64,000 bases of DNA from Corydoras sp. C115. Taxonomy: Eukaryota; Chordata; Actinopteri; Siluriformes; Callichthyidae. How positions within the stretch are numbered: position 1 is the stretch's first letter; the number at the start of each line of letters is the position of its first letter. The notes under the pieces were generated by a model. It had not been told where the DNA came from. It ran no database searches and saw nothing but the letters and a program-made list of their open reading frames with translations. The translations under genes were made by a program, and so were the position numbers. Location: NCBI GenBank assembly GCA_019802505.1, contig JAFMOC010000088.1, positions 562,001-626,000 on the forward strand, in the 5' to 3' direction. Shown here one piece after another: positions 35,537-45,426 of this stretch.

Positions 35537-37880
35537 CCACAATCTGCTTTTTGCCATAATGAATTTTACATAGTTGAACTAGTATTCATAAAATTAGATC
35601 ATTTAAAGAATTACTTATTTTGGATTAAACGTTTTCCAAAATTTTATTTATTATGGAGAGAATGCAAGATTGTAACTATTAATTAATTACTTTTATAATT
35701 AATACTAGCATTAAACTACTTTATTTAATTTTTTTTTTTTTGTTTTTATATTTAATTTCACCAACTACTTTATCAAGAAAACTTATCACTTGATAAAGAT
35801 GAAGATTAAGATAATATAAACTGTGAGTAATAATCTATCCCAGCTCTGTTAAATTCATGCCCAATCAGAAAGGTTTACAATGAAAGAGGAAGAGACAACA
35901 TAACAAAACTTATAATTCTCATTACCCAAGTATGAAGGCACTCTCTCTAAAAGCTGGTTTCTGTGAACAGAGGACAAAAAGGTAAAGTTATTAATAAGCT
36001 GGGAGTTCCATTTGTTTAATACTTAAACTAATCTGTATTAGCAAAAGTAGATGGTGTTAAACCTGTAAGATATTTGTACAAATTCAAATCAAGTCGATAT
36101 ACTTTGGTACAATCATTATGGTGTGGCACAGCACAGTCAAACAAAGGCAAAACACATAGCAGGTAAAGCAGAGATCCATCACACATGGCTGAGAGAAAGA
36201 GAGTGAGAGAGGCTATTCATCCTTTTTTAATGGCAAGTTTAAATGCATTATGCAATGAATTAAACATAAGTACACTTATATCATTAAACCATTTGCTTCC
36301 AGAAACACTGAGCACATAATGAATATAATCATATATGCAGCTCATGTTTGGTTGCATCAGCAATTTGGTGCAGTGAATGTGTATGCATAGGAGCTTGGCA
36401 AGGTGGTAAGGATTTATTTATGAAGTGAACAGGACGCTGTGTTGAATTAGTATTAAGGCCAAGAGGCCTGGCCCCACTAATTACAGGCAAAAGGGAGATG
36501 GTAATTAAATCTCAAAGGACAGAAATGGAGGCACCAGAATGGAAAAACAACACACAGTCCAAATGTGCTCTCTCAGCAAATAAGGCAACATGTTCTCCCA
36601 TGAGCTGTAAACTACAGATGAGAGTTACCACACCTGTCCTGGTAGTGTGTTACTGCATGTTTGAATAAGTAATAGCACTGTGCAACTGAACCAATGTTTT
36701 ATTATCTACAGCAAAACATAACATTTTACTAACCTAATGCAATCTAATAAGTGTATATAAAGTTATACATTCATTTTTTTACAAAACACTATACAAGGAG
36801 AAAATCTGTAAATAACCAATCCAGGAATGATACCTGTCTACAAGTTTTTGTTTTGAATTTGTCACTATTATAAAACCCTGCAGCACTTACATTTAGTCAT
36901 TTAGCAGATGCTTTTAACCAAAGCGACTTACAAAAAGCACTTTCTAATCTTTATATGATGGCCTCAAAAACAATACAGTAGTGTGCATGTCAGTAGTAAA
37001 CATAGCAAAAGTGAAACATATTAAAATATGCACCACTTAGTTTTAGCCTTCTTATATATATTTTTTACATGGTTGAAAAATTTAGGGCATGACTATGCCT
37101 CTTGTAAAATAGTAACTGATCTGAATAACCAAGGAGTACCCAAAAGCAAACTTGTTCAGTAACCCTATAACATAAAACTGTTCTCAATATTGTTGTAAAT
37201 GTTATAGAAATAGGACTTATATATATACATTATTTGCCATATTTATTCTAAACCTACATAATTCAACAATTGGGGAATAATACTTTCAATAGGAATTGCA
37301 CATATCAATAATATAGAATATATTCTAAAATTACTTATCAAATACTGGAGCCATACGGTTTTCAAATATTGCAGTAGATTAGACTGACAAACAAAAAGCG
37401 TATCTGAGAGCAGCTGGGATACTACTTATGCACTGTAATGCCATATAAGGCACATATCAGGTTATATCATATTAATTGTTGGAGGAGGTGTTTGGTGCCC
37501 TGATTTGCATTCACTCACAATGCCATGTTTTTTTTTTTTTTAAAAAGGTCACCATAAACAAGTTGAGTGTTTTACTTCATGTGGTCAGATCTGTGTGTGT
37601 TTAGGTAATCGGTAAGCATAAAATGTAGTTGACAACCGTTGAATCTGTTTATTCAAGGTGCTGTCAAATATTTCCAACCTAAAATATTTTCACTGCTTTT
37701 TAAAGAGCATTTTAAATAAAGCTTTACAACACATTTTCTCCCTCCAGAATGACTCTATCCATACAATGATATCAGAATGGGAGGGCAAACCAGTGGGCCA
37801 AAGAGCTAATAAAAAGTTAAGAATATGCAAAAAACTCTAAAAAAAAAAACTAGTAAATTCTATAGTCAATTACTGAGCGC
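35537..37880. other. Unrecognised, with a LINE-end fragment
   Basis: No gene recognised. At 36893-36940 lies a reversed fragment of the LINE tail ('tttagtcatttagcagatgc'). About 36410-36550 is rich in TAATTA-type motifs and less AT-rich, and looks like a possible regulatory element. Confidence 0.4.
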
Positions 37881-37890
37881 TATATTGACA

Positions 37891-37945
37891 CGGTTGTTTT
37901 GGTCACGTGGTGTGGGTTGGTTTGTTTTGGTCACGTGGTGTGGGT
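37891..37945 (+). promoter_or_regulatory. Tandem E-box repeat in U3
   Basis: The unit 'ttgttttggtcacgtggtgt' occurs twice, 28 bp apart, each with a palindromic CACGTG (37904-37909 and 37932-37937). CACGTG binds bHLH-zip factors such as USF and MITF/TFE. The second LTR keeps both copies (42703-42708, 42731-42736). Use as an enhancer is an inference. Confidence 0.6.
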
Positions 37946-38002
37946 TTGTTCTGTGTTCACGCCCCCGTAATCACGCGCACCTGGGCACTATCACGGTTTT
38001 GC

Positions 38003-38042
38003 TATTTATACCCTGCACGCCCTTCCGTCACCGCCAATATGT
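38003..38042 (+). promoter_or_regulatory. TATA box and inferred transcript start, gypsy element 2
   Basis: TATTTATA at 38003-38010. Thirty bases on, GCCAATATGT (38033-38042) occupies the expected start. In the second LTR the same place reads GCCAGTTTGT (42832-42841), exactly complementary to the site after the 5' LTR. Confidence 0.7.
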
Positions 38043-38361
38043 CTTGTGCCAAGCCCTTGTCTAGCCAAGATACTACCAGCCCTTGTGATTCTGTTGCCTT
38101 GCCCGTTTTGCTGTCTCTGTGTTTGTGTGTGCAGTTCGCCCCGCCTTCACTTCGTCGAGTGCACTCCTCTGTACGCCTGTACTCCTTTGTACGCCTTCCC
38201 ACCTACGTCATCACCGCTCGCCCTGCATTACCGATCCTGCGTTGTGTGTTGTCTTCACCACGATTATTGTTGGAAAATAAACCGTTTGAGACTGTACTCA
38301 CGTCTGTGCTTGTCTCTCCGAGTAGCGAATCCACCTCGCCCGGTCTCACGACCATAACATT

Positions 38362-38371
38362 ACAAACTGGC
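38362..38371 (+). other. Self-type primer-binding site, gypsy element 2
   Basis: ACAAACTGGC begins two bases after the 5' LTR. It is the exact reverse complement of 42832-42841 in the second LTR and matches the 5' LTR at 8 of 10 positions. Confidence 0.72.
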
Positions 38372-38374
38372 CAC

Positions 38375-39368
38375 ATGGATTCCTCGGAGCGACGCGCTGC
38401 CGAAGCGGAGCCGGCACAACCACCACCAGCCGGACAACAGCATGATCAGCGGCTCGATGTTCTGTACAGTCGCCAGGAGGGACTAGCTGATCTGGTGAGC
38501 CAGCTATCTCTACAGCTGCAGTCTGCGCTCGCCGCGCTGCCCGCAGCTTCCGCACCAGTGACCTCACCGTTGAGCCAGGTACCTAACCCGCCGCCCGCGG
38601 TGGCTTCACGTTCCGACGGGACTGCCGTTCTCCCGGAACCCTATGGGGGGGGATCTTCAACGTTGTCGTGGATTCCTCTTCCAATGCCAGCTGTACTTTA
38701 GCATCCGTCCCACGTGTTTCCCTACGGACGCCCACAAGATTGCCTTTGTGATCGGGCTTCTACGGGGATGCGCGCTCAGCTGGGCAGAGGCGGCACAGGG
38801 GTTAGTATCTCCGCTGGGGTCATCCTACGCTTCGTTCCTGGAGAGGTTTCGCTCTGTGTTCGATCGCCCCGACTACTCCGAAGATATAGAGACTCGCCTG
38901 TTCACAGTACGTCAGGGGGCTCGTTCTGTGGCGGAGTTCGCCGTTGAGTTTCAAACCCTCGCCGCGGAGTCGGGATGGTGTGAGCGCTCGCTCCGCGGCG
39001 TGTTCCGCCACGCTCTGAATGAACGGATACGGGACGAACTCGCGACCCGCGACCGACCTGAGGCTCTCCAGGAACTAATAAACCTTGCCATACGCATTGA
39101 CGGACGTTTGAGCCTGCGTCGCCGAGAACGCCAAGCCCGGGACCAGGTCTGTACCACCGCGCTGCCCCGTACCTCACCAGCGTCTGCGAGGGGCACCTAC
39201 CAGCCCGAGCAGTTCGAAGGGGCCGAGCCGATGCAGCTGGGACGCACCACTCTGGCCCCAGAAGTCCGCAGCCACCGTAAGGACCAGGGGCTGTGCTTCT
39301 ATTGTGGGGAGGGGAGCCACCAGCTACAAGACTGCCCGGTTCGCCCAAAAGACCTGACTTGGCAGTAG
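38375..39368 (+). pseudogene. gag of gypsy element 2, one frame slip
   Basis: Gag packages the element RNA into a cytoplasmic particle. ATG 38375 opens a frame beginning MDSSERRAAEAEP with a coiled, Leu-rich segment (LADLVSQLSLQLQ). At 38645-38652 a run of eight G shifts the frame; the partial gag copy at 43176 has seven G at the same place and reads through. The frame then continues with the capsid-like part and a CCHC zinc knuckle (CFYCGEGSHQLQDC, 39293-39334) to TAG 39366-39368. It is of sushi type, similar in organisation to domesticated PEG10/RTL gag proteins. The slip could be a sequencing error, as it lies in a homopolymer. Confidence 0.9.
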
Positions 39369-42300
39369 GACTTGGGGTTCTGTCGAGTCCCACACTAAAA
39401 CCCCAAACGCAGCGACTCAGCCTCCCTGCGGTGCTCACCATCCGGGAGAGACAGGTGACTGTATACGTTCTATTGGATTCTGGGGCAGAGGAGAATCTGA
39501 TAGACGTAGGCTTTGCTAAACATAACGGTCTCATTGTCTCTCCTCTAGCGCACCCTCTCGACACCTTGGCGCTGGATGGTAGACGGCTGTCTCCGATCAC
39601 CCACCGCACTTCACCCACGCGACTAACTCTAGAGGGCAATCATCAGGAGAGAATCTGCTTCTCGGTATTCCTGTCTCCCGAGGCCCGCGTCATCCTGGGA
39701 TACCCCTGGCTCCGGAAGCACAACCCCCATATAGACTGGGCCCGCGGCCGCATATTGACCTGGGGAACTGATTGCCACTCTTCCTGCCTGCTCGCCGCCG
39801 CTCCGCTCAGCAACACTCCGCCACCTGACCACCCTGACCCTGTAGACCTCTCCTTGGTGCCCAAGGAGTATCATGACCTAGGGGAGGTCTTCAGCAAGGA
39901 CAAGGCCTGCCAGCTCCCGCCTCACAGGACGTACGATTGCGCTATCGACCTCCTGCCTGGGGCCCCCCTTCCTTCAAGCCGGATCTACCCACTGTCACGT
40001 CCGGAGAGAGAGGCTATGGAGAAGTACGTGTCGGAGTGTCTCGCCACCGGACTCATCCAGCCCTCTACCTCCCCCGTAGGGGCCGGGTTCTTCTTCGTCT
40101 CCAAGAAGGACGGCTCCCTACGTCCCTGCATCGACTACAGGGGACTAAACACCATCACAGTCCCCTACAAATACCCTCTGCCGTTAACATCTTCCGTATT
40201 TGAGTCCTTGCAGGGAGCGGCCATCTTCACCAAGCTGGACCTGCGGAATGCCTACCACCTGGTCCGGATAAGGGAGGGGGATGAATGGAAGACGGCATTC
40301 AACACCCCCAGCGGCCACTACCAGTACCGCGTGGTCCCCTTCGGCCTCAAGAACGCCCCGGCCGTCTTCCAGTCCTTGGTGAATGATGTGTTGCGGGACT
40401 TCCTGGATAGATTTGCGTTCGTCTACCTGGATGATATCCTCATCTTCTCCAGGACGCCCAGCGAACACATCCGACACGTACGTATGGTGCTAAGTCGTCT
40501 CCTCCAGAATCGCCTGTTTGTTAAAGCGGAGAAGTGTTGCTTCCACCAGAGGTCGGTCTCCTTCCTGGGGTTCATCCTGTCCCCTGGGGGGTGCGACCTG
40601 ATCCGGAGAAGATCAGGGCCATCATCGACTGGCCGGCTCCCACCACCAGAACTGAACTTCAGCGATTCCTGGGGTTCGCCAACTTCTACCGGCGCTTCAT
40701 CAAAGATTATAGCAGCATCACCGCACCTCTCTCTGCCCTCACGTCCACGAAGCTGAAGTTTTGCTGGAACCAGAAGGCTCAGGACACCATGGACGTGCTA
40801 AAGGCCCGCTTCACTTCCGCTCCCATCCTGGTCCAACCCGACCCCACCAAACAATTCGTCATGGAGGTCGACGCATCGGGCGCTGGAGTGGGAGCCTTCC
40901 TTTCACAGAAGGCAGAGGGCCGTTTTCACCCATGTGCCTTCTTTTCCAGGAAGTTGTCGGCGGCAGAGAGGAACTATGACGTCGGGAACCGCGAGCTGCT
41001 GGCGGTCAAGCTCGCGTTGGAGGAGTGGCGCCACTGGCTGGAGGGGGCAGCTCAGCCATTTGTGGTTTGGACCGACCATAAGAACTTGGCCTACATCCAG
41101 TCGGCCAAACGACTGAACTCCCGTCAGGCTCGGTGGGCCCTGTTCTTTGGTCGGTTCAATTTCACCCTGTCTTATCGCCCCGGCACACGGAACGCAAAGC
41201 CCGATGCCCTGTCACGCCTCTTCTCGGACGAGGGGGTAAGACTGAAACGATTCTCCCTCCCAGTCTTATCGTTGCAGGCGTCTCCTGGGAGGTACGTCGA
41301 ATCGTGGAACGGGAGCTGGCTAAGGACCCGGACCCTGGGCTGGGACCACCCAATCGGACCTTCGTGCCCGCTGCCGCCCGCACTGCTGTGCTCAAGTGGG
41401 GCCACGAGTCCCACTGGGCATGTCACCCAGGAGGAGCGCGCACCGAGGACCTCATCAGGCGTCGGTTCTGGTGGCCCTCGTTGGCAGCTGATGTCAGGCA
41501 GTTCGTCGCCGCATGTACCACCTGCGCCCGCAACAAGGCTTCACATCAGCCCCCCGCTGGTCTACTCCAACCGCTCTCCATACCTGGGCATCCCTGGTCC
41601 CACATAGCGTTGGATTTCGTCACTGGACTACCGAACTCCAAGGGTAATGCCGTCATACTCACCATAATTGACCGCTTCTCTAAATCCGTACGACTGATCG
41701 CCTTGTCCAAGCTTCCTTCTGCCTTAGAAACTGCCAAGCTATGCTTTGAACAAGTCTTCCGGATATACGGTATACCCCTGGATATCGTCTCGGACCGGGG
41801 ACCCCAATTCATCTCCCAGGTATAGAGAGCCTTCCACAAGTTCTTCGGGACTGAGATCTCTCTCTCTTCTGGTAGCCACCCCCAGTCCAACGGGCAAGCG
41901 GAAAAGGCCAACCAAGTGGTGGAGACCACCCTGCGCTGCGTTTCTGCCCAGCACCCTGAGCGTTGGAGCGAGAACCTGGCTTGGGTCGAATACGCCATCA
42001 ACACCGCGTGCAGCTCCGCCACTGGGAGGTCCCCGTTCGAGGTCGCCCTGGGCTACCAACCCCCTCTGTTTCCGGAGGACCAGGCCGAAGTCTCCGTACC
42101 CTCTGTAAGCCTGCACATCCGCCGTTGCCGCCGGACTTGGAAGAACACCCTGCTAGCGCTCCGCCAAGCCAGGCCACGTCCGTCGCCACCGCCAACCGCA
42201 GACGTCGCCTGGCCCCCAGCTACAGAGTGGGGCAGCTCGTCTGGCTCTCCACAAGGAACATTCCCCTAAGAACTGAGTCACGCAAACTGAGCCCCCGTTT

Positions 42301-42673
42301 CATCGGCCCCTTCCCCATCACCCGCATCATCGGCCCTGCAGCAGTCCGCCTCCACCTCCCCCGGTCCATGCGTGTCCACCCCACCTTCCATGTCTCCCTG
42401 ATCAAGCCCGTTGTTCACTCCCCGCTCAACCCCCCACCCCGCCAAGCCCCAGCCCCCCGCCTGATTGATGGACAACCCGCATATACCGTTCACCGCCTGC
42501 TGGACTCCCGACGCCGTGGCCAGGGAATCCAGTTCCTGGTGGACTGGAAGGGCTACGGCCCGGAGGAGCGCTCCTGGGTTCGCCGGGCGGCCATCCTGGA
42601 CCCGTCCCTCATCGCCGAATTCCACCGTCGCTTCCCGGACAAGCTATTTAGGGCGCCGGGAGGCACCCGTTGA
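39293..42673 (+). pseudogene. pol of gypsy element 2: PR-RT-RH-IN-chromodomain
   Basis: This frame overlaps the end of gag in the -1 register. Protease: LLDSGAEENLID near 39470. Reverse transcriptase: KLDLRNAYH near 40240 and catalytic YLDD at 40424-40435. RNase H: VMEVDASGAG near 40860 and WTDHKNLAY near 41070. Integrase: His/Cys zinc part near 41400-41540, catalytic Asp in LDFVTGL near 41614 and in VSDRGPQF near 41790, Glu in NGQAEK near 41900. A chromodomain, which tethers integration to chromatin, fills 42490-42650 (FLVDWKGYGPEERSW). Breaks: a G lost at 40586-40591, a G lost at 41232-41236, a TAG at 41823-41825, and five extra bases near 42165. No intact polyprotein can form. Confidence 0.93.
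39344..39350 (+). promoter_or_regulatory. Candidate -1 ribosomal frameshift heptamer
   Basis: CCCAAAA sits in gag register as C CCA AAA, which fits the X XXY YYZ slippery pattern, 16 bases before the gag stop. Slipping back one base continues directly into the pol frame. Efficiency and any downstream RNA structure were not assessed. Confidence 0.55.
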
Positions 42674-42684
42674 GGGGGGGGTAA
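42672..42684 (+). other. Polypurine tract, gypsy element 2
   Basis: GAGGGGGGGGTAA immediately before the second LTR, the usual site for plus-strand priming. The pol stop (42671-42673) overlaps it. Confidence 0.75.
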
Positions 42685-43160
42685 TGACACGGTTGTTTTG
42701 GTCACGTGGTGTGGGTTGGTTTGTTTTGGTCACGTGGTGTGGGTTTGTTCTGTGTTCACGCCCCCGTAATCACGCGCACCTGGGCACTATCACGGTTTTG
42801 CTATTTATACCCTGCACGCCCTTCCGTCACCGCCAGTTTGTCTTGTGCCAAGCCCTTGTCTAGCCAAGATACTACCAGCCCTTGTGATTCTGTTGCCTTG
42901 CCCGTTTTGCTGTCTCTGTGTTTGTGTGTGCAGTTCGCCCCGCTGTCTTCACTTCGTCGAGTGCACTCCTCTAGTCTCCTGGACCGTTTGTACGCCTTCC
43001 CACCTACGTCATCACCGCTCGCCCTGCATTACCGATCCTGCGTTGTGTGTTGTCTTCACCACGATTATTGTTGGAAAATAAACCGTTTGAGACTGTACTC
43101 ACGTCCGTGCTTGTCTCTTCGAGTAGCGAATCCACCTCGCCCGGTCTCACAACCATAACA
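42685..43160 (+). repeat. Second complete LTR of gypsy element 2
   Basis: 476 bp, TGACACGG to CCATAACA. It is followed by another copy of the leader and gag instead of host DNA. It keeps the intact self-primer segment and both U3 E-boxes. It carries 'gtccgtgct', 'ctcttcgag' and 'cacaacc' where the first and third LTR segments share 'gtctgtgct', 'ctctccgag' and 'cacgacc'. Confidence 0.93.
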
Positions 43161-43175
43161 TTACAAACTGGCCAC

Positions 43176-43571
43176 ATGGATTCCTCGGAGCGACGCGCTG
43201 CCGAAGCGGAGCCGGCACAACCACCACCAGCCGGACAACAGCATGATCCGCGGCTCGATGTTCTGTACAGTCGCCAGGAGGGACTAGCTGATCTGGTGAG
43301 CCAGCTATCTCTACAGCTGCAGTCTGCGCTCGCCGCGCTGCCCGCAGCTTCCGCACCAGTGACCTCACCGTTGAGCCAGGTACCTAACCCGCCGCCCGCG
43401 GTGGCTTCACGTTCCGACGGGACTGCCGTTCTCCCGGAACCCTATGGGGGGGATCTTCAACGTTGTCGTGGATTCCTCTTCCAATGCCAGCTGTACTTTA
43501 GCATCCGTCCCACGTGTTTCCCTACGGACGCCCACAAGATTGCCTTTGTGATCGGGCTTCTACGGGGACGC
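43176..43571 (+). pseudogene. Partial second gag of gypsy element 2
   Basis: A second copy of the first 400 bases of gag, in an unbroken frame thanks to a seven-G run at 43446-43452. It encodes the N-terminal coiled segment and the start of the capsid-like domain, up to DAHKIAFVIGLLRG. It then fuses at about 43571 to the last 79 bp of an LTR and stops at 43580. No zinc knuckle or pol remains. Confidence 0.9.
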
Positions 43572-43650
43572 GCCGTTTGAGACTGTACTCACGTCTGTGC
43601 TCGTCTCTCCGAGTAGCGAATCCACCTCGCCCGGTCTCACGACCATAACA
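43572..43650 (+). repeat. Third, truncated LTR segment
   Basis: The last 79 bp of the LTR, ending CCATAACA, followed by the right-hand target duplication TATAT. At three diagnostic sites it agrees with the first LTR and not with the second. Confidence 0.9.
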
Positions 43651-43681
43651 TATATCACTTAGCTTCCACTGAGGAAAACTA

Positions 43682-44195
43682 AATTTACATTACATTACAT
43701 TACATTTAGTCATTTAGCAGACGCTTTTATCCAAAGCGACTTACAAATGAGAACATTACAAGTCAAGAGATGCATCTTCAGTAGTTTCTTAAAACTGCTT
43801 AGTGATTCTGCCTTACAGACAGAGTTGGGAAGATCCACCATTTTGCAGTGGTGAACGCCACGGAGTGAGAATTAGCTCCTCAGTGAGGTGGAATCACCAG
43901 GCGGCAATCATCACTGGAGCGAAGTGAACGAGTCGGAGTGTATTTTGAAAAGATAGAGTGAAGTTAGGAGGGGGAAAATACAGAAATGGTTCTGTAGGCC
44001 AGAGTCAGTGACTTGTACTGAATGCGAGGAACTACAGGGAGCCAATGGAGGGAAATGAGTAGTGGAGTGACATGAGTTCGCTTGGGCTGGTTAAACACAA
44101 GCCGGGGTGCAGAGTTTTGAATTAGTTGAAAAGGTCTGATTGTGGAAGCTGGGATACCGGCAAGTAGCGCATTTCAAGCCAGGACAGGACTAGGG
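43682..44195 (-). mobile_element. LINE 3' end, reversed
   Basis: Begins with repeated TTACA and 'tttagtcatttagcagacgc', the reverse of the tail at 24870-24912. The reverse-strand text of the C-terminal ORF2 block follows (as 'ccattttgcagtggtgaacgc'). From about 43920 on it differs from the copy inside the hAT element, so that part may be a further fish repeat. It lies about 30 bp from the end of gypsy element 2. Confidence 0.65.
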
Positions 44196-44495
44196 CTAAA
44201 CTAATAGGTTGCCTCCTTGGATGGACTGCTAAGATGACTGCAGCTTGACTTTGGAGGATGATGCATTAAAAGTTCTGCTTTGAATTTCAGAGAGAGAGCA
44301 TAGTCAGCAGGAGATAATGAAAGCAGAATTACAAAAGTGAAAGTATTGCTATCCATGCTAGCTCATACTTAAAGCGATGAGAACATTCTTTGGGACCAAG
44401 GCAAACTTAAGAATAAGTGAACTGTTATATTGGCAGTTATAGAGCATGCTTTCTCAACACTTAATTTGTGCAAGCAGTGCTGGAAAAGCTGTGTT

Positions 44496-44623
44496 TGAAT
44501 TTTGGGAGGAAAAAACCTACACAGACACAGGGATAAGATAGACACTCTACACAGATTGAGATTCAATTCCAGATCCCTAGTACTGAGAGGCAGAAAGTAC
44601 TTACCATTATGCTATTTCACCCC
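44496..44623 (-). mobile_element. Diverged SINE head fragment
   Basis: On the minus strand it matches the SINE head and early middle ('ctgcctctcagtactaggga', 'ggttttttcctccc'). The B box is degraded. Confidence 0.6.
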
Positions 44624-44805
44624 GGTGGTTTGTGAAGGATTTTTAATAATAGTAACTCTTTATCAGCTCACTATTAAAGCCAGTTTCATTGATGAGGTGA
44701 ACAGCAGAGCATCAATTTTCATTGACAGGGACCAGATCTCATCTTGGTACCCATGTTAGCGGTTCTACTAGCGGGTGCCCAATAATTATGTACTTGGTTA
44801 CTATG

Positions 44806-45375
44806 TGTCAGTGTTCCCGCGGTTCGCCCGGCTCCCCGCCTATCACGGTCCGTCTCTCCGGATTATTGATGTCAGCTGATGACTATTTTCCACCCACGTC
44901 ATTTCCTATTTAAGGCGATCAGAATTGCTCCTTCCCCGCGAAGGATCTTTGTTCTCTCCTGCAGTTCGCTCATGTTTACTCTATGCTTGTGTTCTATACT
45001 GGATCTCCGTGTGTTGCTTATAGGTCCTAGGAGCTACGTTTTCGCTTCCCACAGCGACGGACTCTTCATTGACAGACCGCGGTTTGGAGGATCACGTGTC
45101 TGCTAGGAAGGAGGAGTGACGTGTCCCGGTTCCCACACAGCAGGAGGCGGATACTCTCGTCACCGGTCTACGGCGACGTCACTGGTGACGCTGACCCCGT
45201 TCCCAGAGTCACGTGACCGATGGTTCCGCCATATTTTGAGTCTGCAGCGTTCCAGTGCTTTTGTTTTGTTTTTGTTGAACGCTATCGTTCTTTCCCGACG
45301 TCAAGGGATCTGCATTAAAACAGAACCGAACTGTTTTTGACTAGTTTTCTGTTTTTTGTTCTGCACGTCGTAACA
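44806..45375 (+). repeat. 5' LTR of gypsy element 3
   Basis: TGTCAGTGTTCC to CGTCGTAACA. ATTAAA at 45314-45319 is the likely polyadenylation signal. With the start near 44938, R would be about 400 bp, which is long. CACGTG occurs at 45093-45098 and 45210-45215. Confidence 0.95.
44907..44946 (+). promoter_or_regulatory. TATA box and inferred transcript start, gypsy element 3
   Basis: TATTTAA at 44907-44913. Thirty-one bases on, GCGAAGGAT (44938-44946) sits where transcription should begin. It is the exact complement of the sequence just after the LTR. Confidence 0.72.
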
Positions 45376-45378
45376 GAA

Positions 45379-45387
45379 ATCCTTCGC
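45379..45387 (+). other. Self-type primer-binding site, gypsy element 3
   Basis: ATCCTTCGC begins three bases after the 5' LTR and is the exact reverse complement of 44938-44946 (and of 49906-49914 in the 3' LTR). There is no TGG start as in tRNA-primed elements. Confidence 0.72.
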
Positions 45388-45426
45388 CACAATAAAGAGA
45401 GGAACTTCTACGCAGAGCACGTCGTG

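Larger units (their letters stand above)
37886..38359 (+). repeat. 5' LTR of gypsy element 2
   Basis: 474 bp from TGACACGG to CCATAACA. It matches 42685-43160 closely but differs at the self-primer site (gccaatatgt here, gccagtttgt there) and in a patch near 38160-38190. AATAAA is at 38276-38281. Confidence 0.93.
37886..43650 (+). mobile_element. Composite gypsy element 2 with three LTR segments
   Basis: The order is 5' LTR (37886-38359), gag-pol (38375-42673), polypurine tract, a second complete LTR (42685-43160), a partial second gag (43176-43571) and the last 79 bp of a third LTR (43572-43650). TATAT occurs just outside both extremes (37881-37885 and 43651-43655), the 5-bp duplication of a single integration. 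It is a Tf1/sushi-type chromodomain gypsy element without an envelope gene. Confidence 0.92.

Noticed and set aside
35255..35686. A 143-codon frame as a host gene
   Set aside because: It lies across a solo LTR and its flank and has no motif.
38902..39639. A 245-codon minus-strand frame
   Set aside because: It is the reverse shadow of gag and protease in gypsy element 2.
42673..43175. An envelope gene after pol, which would make the elements retrovirus-like
   Set aside because: Pol is followed directly by the polypurine tract and LTR in elements 2 and 3, leaving no space for a third gene.
44806..45375. Gypsy element 3 as a domesticated PEG10/RTL-type host gene
   Set aside because: Intact LTRs, a target duplication and full pol show an ordinary mobile element.
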